Part shown: one piece after another, positions 17,536 to 25,068 of the stretch
Layout: each line of letters begins with the position of its first letter
Position numbering within the stretch: position 1 is the first letter of the stretch
Position numbers and translations under genes: made by a program
Notes under the pieces: generated by a model
What the model was told of the DNA's origin: nothing
The model's input: only the letters and a program-made list of their open reading frames with translations
Databases searched by the model: none
From: Saprospiraceae bacterium
Lineage (GTDB): Bacteria > Bacteroidota > Bacteroidia > Chitinophagales > Saprospiraceae
Assembly (NCBI GenBank): GCA_027486765.1
Contig: JAIXOO010000015.1
Span: 1 to 32,721, forward strand
Length of the DNA stretch: 32,721 nucleotides
Reading direction: 5' to 3'

Positions 17536-17627
17536 TAGAGACGCACGGCCGTGCGTCTCTATTTTGAGGTTGTGCGTCTCTACGATTGATGTCTCACGTA
17601 ATGGAGACGCACAGCCCTGCGTCTCTA
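17536..17627. repeat. Palindrome array of GAGACGCAC units
   Basis: A perfect 26-bp palindrome (TAGAGACGCACGG and its complement) occupies 17536-17561. TGTGCGTCTC at 17571-17580 pairs with GAGACGCACA at 17604-17613, and the latter also forms a hairpin with TGCGTCTC at 17617-17624. Five copies of GAGACGCA(C/G) thus lie in 92 bp, between batA-like and yfhO-like genes. The last copy supplies the TAG stop of the YfhO-like gene (17627-17625). I recall similar GTAGAGACGCN palindromes as dispersed repeats in Bacteroidota and cyanobacteria, from memory only. Confidence 0.85.
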
Positions 17628-20183
17628 CCGCTTCCGTTTCTTCGGGTCTCTTCTATCACTCGCCGTTGTTCGGGGTGCAGCTGGTGTAGTTGGTTTCGGT
17701 TGCTGCGGTTGTGGTTTGGGTTGCGGTTTGGGCTCTTCAGCGGGTGGGTTTTTCAGGAATTTCCACAAACCCGTTCCGACAATCCCCAAAACCCCTACGA
17801 TGAGTGTGAGCGAGGACGCAGTGGAAATGGCCTTACCCTTGGCAAACGAAGCCGGTTCAAAACGGAACTCCACTTCGTGTTTGCCCGCCGGGATCCGCAT
17901 GCCCCGCAGCAAGTAGTTGACCCGGATGTGTTCAGCGGGTTTGCCATCGATATAGGCATTCCAGCCCTTGTTGGGGCCGTACCAGATCTCGGAAAACACG
18001 GCGAACTGCTCGCTGGGGCTATCGCTTTGGTATTTGAGTTTTTCAGGGTGGTAACTCGTCAATTTTATGGTCCCTTCTACATTTGGATCAAAATTCTTGA
18101 TGTAAGCATTGAATTCCTGGTGTACAATCGCTTGAGAATCCGGTGAAAAGGCACTCAAGGCGGCTAGTTCAATGTTGTCGGACTCGGCAATCAGGAGTGT
18201 GTCCACAAACCAGGCGTTCCCCAATGCTCCGGGGTTGATCTGCGACATGGGTTCTTGCTGTCCCTCTGGAGTGAAGATGTAGTATTTGGTATTGAGCATG
18301 TCCAATACCTTTTTATCCCCTTGTGCCAGGAAACGCTCGATCACATCGTTGTAGCGTTGCATCTTGGCAGGGTTGTAGCCACCGATGGTTTTGTGGAAAT
18401 ACGAAGTCATCGCCCACTGGAAAGCGTCGGGTTTGACTTCATGCACGCGATAGTAAAGGTCTTTTTCTTTGTTGATGATTTCCAAGTCAACCGGGCGAGC
18501 CTGGAAGTTGTTTTGGTAATCCGTTTTGGTAACAAAACTTTTTGGACTTACATAACGACGTCCAACACCCCAAACGTCAAAAATGGTCAACAACCCGATC
18601 CCTGCGATGGCGATGGTACTGTTGATTTTTTTGGTCACCCAGGCCCAAATCAGCCCAGCACAAAGCGCGATCAGGAAGAAACTGCGCCAGGCATCGCCAC
18701 TGAATAAAGCTTTGCGGTCGGCTACAATGTCTGCTGCTACCAAACCACTGCTGGCCAACTGGGCATCATTGGCGCCAGTAAAGTTGAAAAAACTACTTCC
18801 CAGTAGGGCAAAAAACAGGGACAAACCTCCTGTTAAACCTGCGGAGATCCACAGTTTAGTTAACAATTTTTTCGGATCTTCATCGGTTTTGAAAACCTGT
18901 CCTAAGGCCAAAAAGCCCAACATCGGCACCAAAAAGGCGGTCACACTCAACACGGAGCTCGGCGCCCGGAATGAATTGAACAAGGGCAAGTTGTCAAATA
19001 AAAATTTATTGAGCCCGCCATCATTTTTACCCAGCGAAAGGATCATGGTAAAAATGACCCCAAAGCCCAGCCACCATTTTACTGGCCCTTTGACGGTGAA
19101 CAAACCAAAAACAAACAGGAACAAAGCAACTGCGCCCAAATAACCGGGGCCACTGGTAAAGGGCAAACCTCCCCAGTACATCGGCAATTCGATGTCGGTT
19201 GGGCCTTGGTAACCCCGCGCCACTAAGGAAGTCATCGTTTTGGAATCAGCTCCAATAGGTTCGGCATTACTGCCCCCCGCTGCCCTCGGGATCAGGGTAG
19301 ACAACAAGTCAATACCCGTATTGCTCCATTGAGTGGCGTATTCGAATCCCAGACCTTCTTTTGGTGCTGGATTTTTGGCTTCAGCCGTACCGGGTGCCGG
19401 GATCTGGATTTTTTTGCCCCGCATGGTGGACTCCTTGTACTCCAGAGTAGTCAGGAGGTTGGAAGCTCCTGTACCTACACCGATCAAACCCGATGCAATG
19501 ATGAAGATAGCAGCCTTGGCAAAGTGTACCATTTCACCCTTGCGAATGGAATCGATCAATTGCGCTACCCCAAAGGCCAGCATGGTCAGAATCAGGTAAT
19601 AGGTCATCTGCACGTGATTGACCCAAAGCTGTAAGGCCGAACCGATGCCAAAGAGCAAGGCTCCAGCCAAATATTTTTTATCCCTAAAAGCCAGCAACAA
19701 ACCTGCGGCCAGCAGTGGCATGTAGGCAATGGCGCCCAACTTAGAGGTGTGCCCGGCTTCAAAAAGTACCAGGTTGTTGGTGGCCAAACCAAAGGAAATT
19801 GCCCCGATGACTCCCACCCAACGGTTGACCCCCAAAACCACCATCAGGATGTAAAAGGCCAACATGGCCGAGATGAAACGACCAATTGGCCGGGGAATGT
19901 ACAGTTGCATGAGGTTGTCGAAAAGCCCGGTTTGGTTGCCACTCCGCACGCTGGCGATCTGGTAAGTGGGCATCCCGCCAAACATGTTGTTGGTCCACAG
20001 CGGCATCCGACCTTCTTTGGCACTGTAGTCGTTCATTTCCTTCATCATGGCCGTAACCTGTACGATGTCACTTTGACTCATGACTTTGCCGGAGAGCTGC
20101 GGCGCAAAATAAAAGGCCGATACCCCTACTAAAATGGCGACGGCGATCAGGTGAGGAATGAGTTGTTTAATCAGGTGGTTCAT
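17625..20183 (-). CDS. YfhO-like multi-spanning membrane protein
   Basis: An 852-aa protein with about 12 hydrophobic helices (first at ~9-28) and a large C-terminal extracytoplasmic domain (NAWFVDTLLIAESDN to FEPASFAKG) before a last helix (ISTASSLTLIVGVLGIVGTGLW). This matches YfhO-family proteins, which are GT-C-like membrane proteins; Bacillus YfhO is implicated in glycosylating lipoteichoic acid. KVMSQSDIVQVTAMMKEMNDYSAKEG and NNMFGGMPTYQI are typical of Bacteroidota members. The C-terminus is an unusual low-complexity tail of about 35 residues rich in Pro, Gln and Lys (PKPQPKPQPQQPKP) ending KKRKR, directly against a palindromic repeat that carries the stop codon. A glycan role is plausible but unproven. 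Confidence 0.8.
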   Translation of the reverse strand: MNHLIKQLIPHLIAVAILVGVSAFYFAPQLSGKVMSQSDIVQVTAMMKEMNDYSAKEGRMPLWTNNMFGGMPTYQIASVRSGNQTGLFDNLMQLYIPRPIGRFISAMLAFYILMVVLGVNRWVGVIGAISFGLATNNLVLFEAGHTSKLGAIAYMPLLAAGLLLAFRDKKYLAGALLFGIGSALQLWVNHVQMTYYLILTMLAFGVAQLIDSIRKGEMVHFAKAAIFIIASGLIGVGTGASNLLTTLEYKESTMRGKKIQIPAPGTAEAKNPAPKEGLGFEYATQWSNTGIDLLSTLIPRAAGGSNAEPIGADSKTMTSLVARGYQGPTDIELPMYWGGLPFTSGPGYLGAVALFLFVFGLFTVKGPVKWWLGFGVIFTMILSLGKNDGGLNKFLFDNLPLFNSFRAPSSVLSVTAFLVPMLGFLALGQVFKTDEDPKKLLTKLWISAGLTGGLSLFFALLGSSFFNFTGANDAQLASSGLVAADIVADRKALFSGDAWRSFFLIALCAGLIWAWVTKKINSTIAIAGIGLLTIFDVWGVGRRYVSPKSFVTKTDYQNNFQARPVDLEIINKEKDLYYRVHEVKPDAFQWAMTSYFHKTIGGYNPAKMQRYNDVIERFLAQGDKKVLDMLNTKYYIFTPEGQQEPMSQINPGALGNAWFVDTLLIAESDNIELAALSAFSPDSQAIVHQEFNAYIKNFDPNVEGTIKLTSYHPEKLKYQSDSPSEQFAVFSEIWYGPNKGWNAYIDGKPAEHIRVNYLLRGMRIPAGKHEVEFRFEPASFAKGKAISTASSLTLIVGVLGIVGTGLWKFLKNPPAEEPKPQPKPQPQQPKPTTPAAPRTTASDRRDPKKRKR

Positions 20184-20250
20184 GAACGTGTTAATTTAAA
20201 ACTGGCCAATGAGCTGCTAGAACTTTAGTTCATAAAGTCTATTGATTGGC

Positions 20251-21291
20251 TCAAAAATCCACATCAACGTCGTATGGATAGGTGATCAAATACTTGATTG
20301 CTTTATCGATGTTGTACCCTTCAAAAACGATGTTGTACAACATTTGTGTAATAGGCAGGCGCAATTTATAATAATTTGCCAAATGCCAGGTAATTTTCAG
20401 GGTACGAACCCCTTCGGCCAATTCGGGCATGGTGGCCTGAATGTCCTGCATTTTTTCGCCCTGACCCAGGCGAAAGCCGAAGGTATAGTTCCGACTGCTT
20501 TTGCTGGTGGCGGTAGCTACCAGGTCGCCAATGCCCGCTGTACCGAAAAACGCGGAGTTGGTTGTGCCCATGGCCTGGCCAAAACGCACCATTTCCATCA
20601 GGCCCCGGGTGATGAGCATGGCTTGCAGGTTTTTGCCGAGTCCACGTCCGCGCAGGATGCCTGAGCCGATGGCGATCACGTTTTTCAGCGCCCCAGCCAA
20701 TTCAGCACCAAGGATGTCGTTGTTGCCAAAAACGTGGAAAGCATCAGAAGAAAGCACTTTTTTACCCAAGTCAATGACCTCTTCGTACACGCTCCCGATC
20801 ACGGTTGCGGTGGGCTGCCCTTCTAGGATTTCGGTGGCGAGGTTGGGCCCCGAAAGGCAACCGACCCGGCGCACTACGGTCTCCTGAGTAATCACCTGGC
20901 TCATAGTGCTCACGTGCTGCGGTTCCAGGAGTCCTTCGTCCATTTGTTCCAGGGTGATGCCTTGCACATCAAAACCTTTGGTGCCGTGGATGAGGATGTG
21001 GTAGGGGCGCAAATGTGGCCCGAGGCGTTGCATGGTGCTGCGGAATCCATCAGAAGGGACAACTGGAAAAATCAGGGTACATTTTTCGGCCAGTTCTTGC
21101 ACATTGTTGATGGCGCTGATGCGTGGCGACAGCTTGAGGCCAAAATTCGAACGCTCACGGTTGATGCGTTCCACCGTTTCAGGATTTCTGCTGAACAACA
21201 ATACATCTACTCGACGGGATAAGAGGTTGGCAATGGCCGTTCCAAAGGTACCCGCTCCAATTACCCCAACTGTCTGCTGAAAATCTGGCAT
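20251..21291 (-). CDS. gpsA: NAD(P)H-dependent glycerol-3-phosphate dehydrogenase
   Basis: Makes sn-glycerol 3-phosphate from dihydroxyacetone phosphate for phospholipid synthesis in the cytoplasm. The 346-aa protein has the Rossmann motif GAGTFG at 12-17, the conserved HGTKGF at 102-107, LSGPN at 146-150 and the catalytic lysine K203 in ELAGALKNVIAIGSG. GTAGIGDLVATATSKSSRN is also a standard GpsA block. It is about 15 residues longer than the E. coli enzyme. It lies 67 nt upstream of the YfhO-like gene on the same strand. A promoter-like TTG-N21-TACTTTTA pair precedes it. Confidence 0.93.
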   Translation of the reverse strand: MPDFQQTVGVIGAGTFGTAIANLLSRRVDVLLFSRNPETVERINRERSNFGLKLSPRISAINNVQELAEKCTLIFPVVPSDGFRSTMQRLGPHLRPYHILIHGTKGFDVQGITLEQMDEGLLEPQHVSTMSQVITQETVVRRVGCLSGPNLATEILEGQPTATVIGSVYEEVIDLGKKVLSSDAFHVFGNNDILGAELAGALKNVIAIGSGILRGRGLGKNLQAMLITRGLMEMVRFGQAMGTTNSAFFGTAGIGDLVATATSKSSRNYTFGFRLGQGEKMQDIQATMPELAEGVRTLKITWHLANYYKLRLPITQMLYNIVFEGYNIDKAIKYLITYPYDVDVDF

Positions 21292-21312
21292 CCGCTCTTT
21301 TTCAATTTGGCG

Positions 21313-21344
21313 TAAAAGTAAGTGTATTGGTGGGATTGATGCAA
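21313..21344 (-). promoter_or_regulatory. Putative gpsA promoter
   Basis: Reading the minus strand, TTG (21344-21342) is followed after 21 nt by TACTTTTA (21320-21313), 7 of 8 positions of the Bacteroidota -7 consensus TAnnTTTG, with the -33 TTG at an acceptable distance. The box ends 21 nt before the gpsA ATG. This is a pattern match only. Confidence 0.4.
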
Positions 21345-21468
21345 AAAATGGGGAAGTAGTTTGGAGCGGGAGGGGAAAAAAGTTGAGGTTTGGAAGAAAT
21401 TAGATATTTCGGATATTTGTAGATGTGTTATGGTATTTCTGTCGTAAATTTATTGTGAAAAATTGACC

Positions 21469-21984
21469 ATGATGAAACTACTGACAATATCAGATGATTC
21501 TGGCTTTATCGGCATCGCGAATCTTCATCAATATCAATCATTTGTAGCAAACAAATGGGATTTTGATATGATGAAGCAACACATCATAGGTCAATCAAAT
21601 CTAAATCGAATTCTATTTTGGGCAACTTGTCATGAAGAAGATTGGCGGGTAAAAATTGTGGATGAAGCTACGGACAAAGCAGCGTTCAGCGAGTTTCGTG
21701 GATTTCTGGAAGTAAGCGATCGAAGATTGTATTTGTGCAATCATGAAACATTGACTATGGCCGCGCAGTTTGAGGATGTAAAACTGCCAGAAGCTCATTT
21801 AAGTGATTTGTACATTGAGTTGGAAAATGGGAAATATGGACTAAAAATCAGACAAATGTATGACCCTGAAAATTACAAGCGCGAGGAGTTAGAGTCTGAT
21901 TTTGAAATTGTGATTCAAGAGGTGAAAAGGAATGTTGAGATTTATCACAATCGCTTTGATCAACTCCCATGGTCGAAATGGTAA
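21469..21984 (+). CDS. Uncharacterised 171-aa protein
   Basis: I do not recognise the family. The first in-frame start is a TTG at 21463, but the ATG at 21469 (or 21472) is more likely, giving about 171 aa. The protein is acidic, soluble, has no signal peptide or membrane helix, and contains a beta-rich middle (SEFRGFLEVSDRRLYLCNHETL) and a C-terminal helix (ELESDFEIVIQEVKRNVEIY). Size and style resemble the small immunity-like proteins that Bacteroidota carry in many copies, but no toxin gene is adjacent. Its DNA is more AT-rich than gpsA or the hydrolase next to it. It is a single gene, divergent from gpsA. Confidence 0.7.
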   Translation: MMKLLTISDDSGFIGIANLHQYQSFVANKWDFDMMKQHIIGQSNLNRILFWATCHEEDWRVKIVDEATDKAAFSEFRGFLEVSDRRLYLCNHETLTMAAQFEDVKLPEAHLSDLYIELENGKYGLKIRQMYDPENYKREELESDFEIVIQEVKRNVEIYHNRFDQLPWSKW

Positions 21985-22056
21985 GTTGTCGAAAAGAAAC
22001 AAAACTAAACCCTTTACGTTTATCTAGCGTTTAAGTGATTGAAAGAGCATACCTAA

Positions 22057-23118
22057 ATGAAATGGAAATTACCTACCAATAAGTTTGTTTTCCCCAAAAC
22101 GGGGCCCAGGACGCGTCGCCTCATGCTTAGCTCCGTCCTACTAGCTGGCGTCTTTGGCTTTGCGATTCGCCAGCCCAACGACGGCCCAGCATCTCCGCCA
22201 CAGCCGGCTACTGGTCCTGGAGGCTCTGAATATTCTCACACCGAAGTCATCATACGGGATTCCGCCAGCGAAACAGATGGTTATTGGTTGTTTGAACCCG
22301 CCAGCCCCAAACCCGATTCTGCCCACGTCATCGTATTCATGCACGGCTACGGGGCACTGAATCCAATGGCCTACGGTGGCTGGATCAAACACCTGGTGCG
22401 CAAGGGGAACATTGTGATTTACCCTCGTTTCCAGCGCGACATGTTGCTCACGCCCACGGAACAATTCCCGGCCAATGCCGCAAAGGGAATCCGTGATGCG
22501 CTGCAAGCGCTCAAAACTGGCGATCACGTCCGTCCCATCGACGGCCCCCTGATTATGATAGGCCACTCGTATGGCGCTGCTACTGCCGCCTATCTGTCCG
22601 TGAAATACAAACAATACGGCATTCCCCAACCGAAGGGCCTCCTGCTTTGTGCCCCCGGTACTGGCCCAATGAATGGTGCCAAATTGGACGATTATCGCAA
22701 CATGCCCGCAGATACCAAACTGCTGATTGTCAATAGCAATGACGATCATGTAGTGAAGGAAAATTTTCAACGCACCATTTTTAACACCGCCATCAATACG
22801 CCTACCCGCAACTTTTTAAAATTGTATGCCGATGAATATGGCACGCCCGCAGTGAAGGCGCACCACAATGCCTGTTACAGCCTGGATGAGTCGCTGGATT
22901 GTGGGATTCGTAATCCTACGATTTACCGCAGTTATATGGTAGGGCAAACCAATGCCGTGGATTATTACGGCTTTTGGAAATGGGGCGATGCCTTGATCGA
23001 TTGTGTACGGGCGGGGGAAAATTGTGAATTTGTGTTTGGGAATACGGCTGAACAAAAATCGCTAGGGAATTGGGCGGATGGGAAGAAGATTAAGGAGTTG
23101 GAGGTGTGGGTGCCCTGA
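22057..23118 (+). CDS. Exported alpha/beta-hydrolase (chlorophyllase/dienelactone-hydrolase-like)
   Basis: A 353-aa protein with a basic N-terminus including RTRR at 18-21 and a hydrophobic stretch (LMLSSVLLAGVFGFA, 22-36), a plausible export signal or membrane anchor; the RR pair does not make a full Tat motif. A Pro/Gly-rich linker (PASPPQPATGPGG) follows. The hydrolase core shows the oxyanion HGYG at 96-99 and the nucleophile elbow GHSYGAA at 169-175 (S171). DDH in LIVNSNDDHVV is a good acid position, and a late His (KAHHNACYS) may complete the triad. Substrate unknown. It starts 72 nt after the small unknown gene and is followed by a long palindrome. Confidence 0.75.
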   Translation: MKWKLPTNKFVFPKTGPRTRRLMLSSVLLAGVFGFAIRQPNDGPASPPQPATGPGGSEYSHTEVIIRDSASETDGYWLFEPASPKPDSAHVIVFMHGYGALNPMAYGGWIKHLVRKGNIVIYPRFQRDMLLTPTEQFPANAAKGIRDALQALKTGDHVRPIDGPLIMIGHSYGAATAAYLSVKYKQYGIPQPKGLLLCAPGTGPMNGAKLDDYRNMPADTKLLIVNSNDDHVVKENFQRTIFNTAINTPTRNFLKLYADEYGTPAVKAHHNACYSLDESLDCGIRNPTIYRSYMVGQTNAVDYYGFWKWGDALIDCVRAGENCEFVFGNTAEQKSLGNWADGKKIKELEVWVP

Positions 23119-23172
23119 TACACCATATCCACAATTAGGATATTTGTAATACCAAGTACTCTAGTTTTTCCA

Positions 23173-23281
23173 CTCTGAGGTGTACTAAGGTGTCTAAGGT
23201 GGTTCAAATCAAAACAATTGCGCGCAAGCGCAAAGAGGACATTATTTTGAACCACCTTAGACACCTCAGTACACCTCAGAG
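23173..23281. repeat. 36-bp-stem palindrome of 9-nt units with inner hairpin
   Basis: Arms 23173-23208 and 23246-23281 pair over 36 bp with one mismatch. Each arm contains CTGAGGTGTA, CTAAGGTGT and CTAAGGTGG in succession, the same 9-nt unit as at 3838-3919 and 28858-28959. The 37-nt centre holds a second hairpin at 23218-23233: TTGCGC and GCGCAA around GCAA, a GNRA-type tetraloop if transcribed. It sits between two plus-strand genes, and no T tract follows. Confidence 0.85.
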
Positions 23282-23312
23282 GTTATACACCTAAAAATTT
23301 AATTGAAGGACA

Positions 23313-24074
23313 ATGAATAAGTTATCCTGCTTTTTTTTGACAATTGCCAAGGTCTTGGCGTTTGTTTTGTTGACCATCCCAGCTTTCTCCCAGAATTTAG
23401 CCGCCATTGAAAAAGACCTGGTCGAAACCTGTGCCCGTGTTTCTTCCTTTCACCGAGTAGATTCCGATTCTTTGGCATACTATTCCGAGCAATTCGATCA
23501 AAAAATAGCGGCTTATCTTCAAAAGTACCCGACCACCTTCAATCATCCTTTTACTCAGCTTCAAAAGGAATGTTTCATCACCACGTCCGCAGATGCTTTG
23601 TTCCGCGTGTACAGCTGGGATACCTGGCTGGGTGGAACCGCGCACGATTTCAGTAGCATTGCTCAATTTCAGTCTGGAGGAAGTACCTTTTTGGGTGAAA
23701 TTGGCGGTATGGGCTTTTTTTCGGAAGTATTTACAGTCAAAACACGACAAAAGACCTACTACCTTGCCGTTAGCAATGGCATTTTTTCCACGGCTGATTC
23801 GGGGCAATCCCTCCAAGCATACACCATCGAGCAAAATGAGCTTCGATCGGTGGAATTGTTTAAAACCAAAGGAAAAATGAGTACAAGCATTTCCTTTGAG
23901 TTTGATTTTTTTAGCGTAGTCGATCGCCCCGAACGGCCTCTAAAGTTGATCAAATACGATGAAAAAAAGAAGACAATTTCAGTGCCAGTGATCACAGAGA
24001 ATGGGGCGGTTACGGAAGTCTTTACCCGATATCGGTTTAATGGTAAGTATTTTGAGGAGGTTGGAGAAAAATAG
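23313..24074 (+). CDS. Secreted protein of unknown function (253 aa)
   Basis: No family recognised. A signal peptide is clear (hydrophobic KVLAFVLLTIPAFSQ, probable cleavage near residue 26), so the protein is exported to the periplasm or beyond. The mature part is about 225 aa, with an N-terminal helical region (LAAIEKDLVETCARVSSF) and a C-terminal beta-rich region (TYYLAVSNGIFSTADSGQSL, KYFEEV). There is no cysteine pair, lipobox or sorting domain. It is preceded by the 9-nt-unit palindrome and ends 20 bp before the convergent AraC-type regulator gene. Nothing in the context points to a role. Confidence 0.7.
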   Translation: MNKLSCFFLTIAKVLAFVLLTIPAFSQNLAAIEKDLVETCARVSSFHRVDSDSLAYYSEQFDQKIAAYLQKYPTTFNHPFTQLQKECFITTSADALFRVYSWDTWLGGTAHDFSSIAQFQSGGSTFLGEIGGMGFFSEVFTVKTRQKTYYLAVSNGIFSTADSGQSLQAYTIEQNELRSVELFKTKGKMSTSISFEFDFFSVVDRPERPLKLIKYDEKKKTISVPVITENGAVTEVFTRYRFNGKYFEEVGEK

Positions 24075-24094
24075 GAAGCCAGCAGTTTTGTATT

Positions 24095-24964
24095 TCACCC
24101 CCGCCGAAACTCCTTCGGCGACTTTCCCGTCACCCCCTTAAACACCCGCGAAAAATACGCCGGATCCTTATAATTCAAGGAATAAGCAATCTCTGAAATG
24201 CTATACTCAGTGTGCAACAAATGCTTCTCTGCCTCCAGTACAAAAAACTGCTGCACCACCTGCGAAGCCGTTTGCCCAGCCACCTGCTTACAAATCCGGT
24301 TGAGGTGTACATCCGTAATCCGCAAGTCCCGGGCGTATTCCTGAATGGACTTTTGTGGCGAGCGGGATTGGCGGATGTTTTGCCGAAAGGCATTGTAATA
24401 ATCGGCACTGCGTGAGCCGTTGGTCTCTTTTTGCCCCGAAGTAGACCCATACATGCGAAAAATCTCCGTCAACAAAAGGGTCAGGTAACTTTGCAGCACC
24501 AGTTTTTTTTCTGGCAACTCGTGCAACAACTCCGTGTACAATTGCTGAATGAGTTGGGTGATGTGTTTAAACCGATCAGCATCTGCCACCGCCTGCAAGG
24601 CCAACACTTGGTTGAGGGCCAGTAGAATTTGAGGAGAGTTGTAAAAAATGGTTTCAATAAAATCTTGCGACAGGGTCAGCACCATGCCCTGTACATCCGA
24701 ACTCAAAACAAAACCATGCAAGGTGTTTTCGGGTAAAATCAGAATACAGGCCTCCCGAAGCTCCACCAGCTGATTTTGAAGTTGCAATTGTACAAATCCA
24801 CTTTCAAAAAAAAACACCTGGAACAAATGCGCGTGGCGATGCATGTCGATGCGCCAATCGTATTTTTTGCTGCGGTATTCAATGGTTTCGCAATGCATAA
24901 AATTGGGCAAGGCGAAATCCCGCTGCTCGCCGTACAAGCCATAGAGTTGCTTTTGTGTTGGCAT
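24095..24964 (-). CDS. AraC-family regulator, PobR-like
   Basis: The ORF opens at 25012, but the ATG at 24964 (MPTQKQLYGLYGEQ) is chosen because the longer form would run through the promoter of this gene. The 289-aa protein has an N-terminal cupin-like ligand domain (FMHCETIEYRSKKYDWRIDMHRHAH, typical of AraC sensors) and a C-terminal double helix-turn-helix from about 190: SIQEYARDLRITDVHLNRICKQ, then SISEIAYSLNYKDPAYFSRVFK and GKSPKEFRR. PobR of Acinetobacter and its relatives activates pobA on binding 4-hydroxybenzoate. Divergence from pobA over a 104-bp gap supports that role, but the ligand is inferred. Confidence 0.85.
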   Translation of the reverse strand: MPTQKQLYGLYGEQRDFALPNFMHCETIEYRSKKYDWRIDMHRHAHLFQVFFFESGFVQLQLQNQLVELREACILILPENTLHGFVLSSDVQGMVLTLSQDFIETIFYNSPQILLALNQVLALQAVADADRFKHITQLIQQLYTELLHELPEKKLVLQSYLTLLLTEIFRMYGSTSGQKETNGSRSADYYNAFRQNIRQSRSPQKSIQEYARDLRITDVHLNRICKQVAGQTASQVVQQFFVLEAEKHLLHTEYSISEIAYSLNYKDPAYFSRVFKGVTGKSPKEFRRG

Positions 24965-25001
24965 CAATGTTTGATTTGTACAAAAAAATAGCTCAAAAGC
25001 A

Positions 25002-25045
25002 CAAATATACATCGCTTCTCCATTGAACAGGATGCATTAATTTTG
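25002..25045. promoter_or_regulatory. Divergent pobA / AraC-regulator promoters
   Basis: The 104-bp gap between the divergent genes has two exact TAnnTTTG boxes, one per strand. TAATTTTG on the plus strand (25038-25045) lies 23 nt before the pobA ATG. TATATTTG on the minus strand (25009-25002) lies 37 nt before the regulator ATG. They are 28 nt apart, so regulator binding between them could affect both. No -33 TTG stands at the ideal distance for pobA, which fits a promoter needing an activator; this last point is inference. Confidence 0.5.
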
Positions 25046-25068
25046 TAGCTAGTCAACACCTACATCAC

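Noticed and set aside
22057-22170. Tat signal in the exported hydrolase
   Set aside because: The RTRR followed by a hydrophobic stretch lacks the full twin-arginine consensus, so only a general export signal is claimed.
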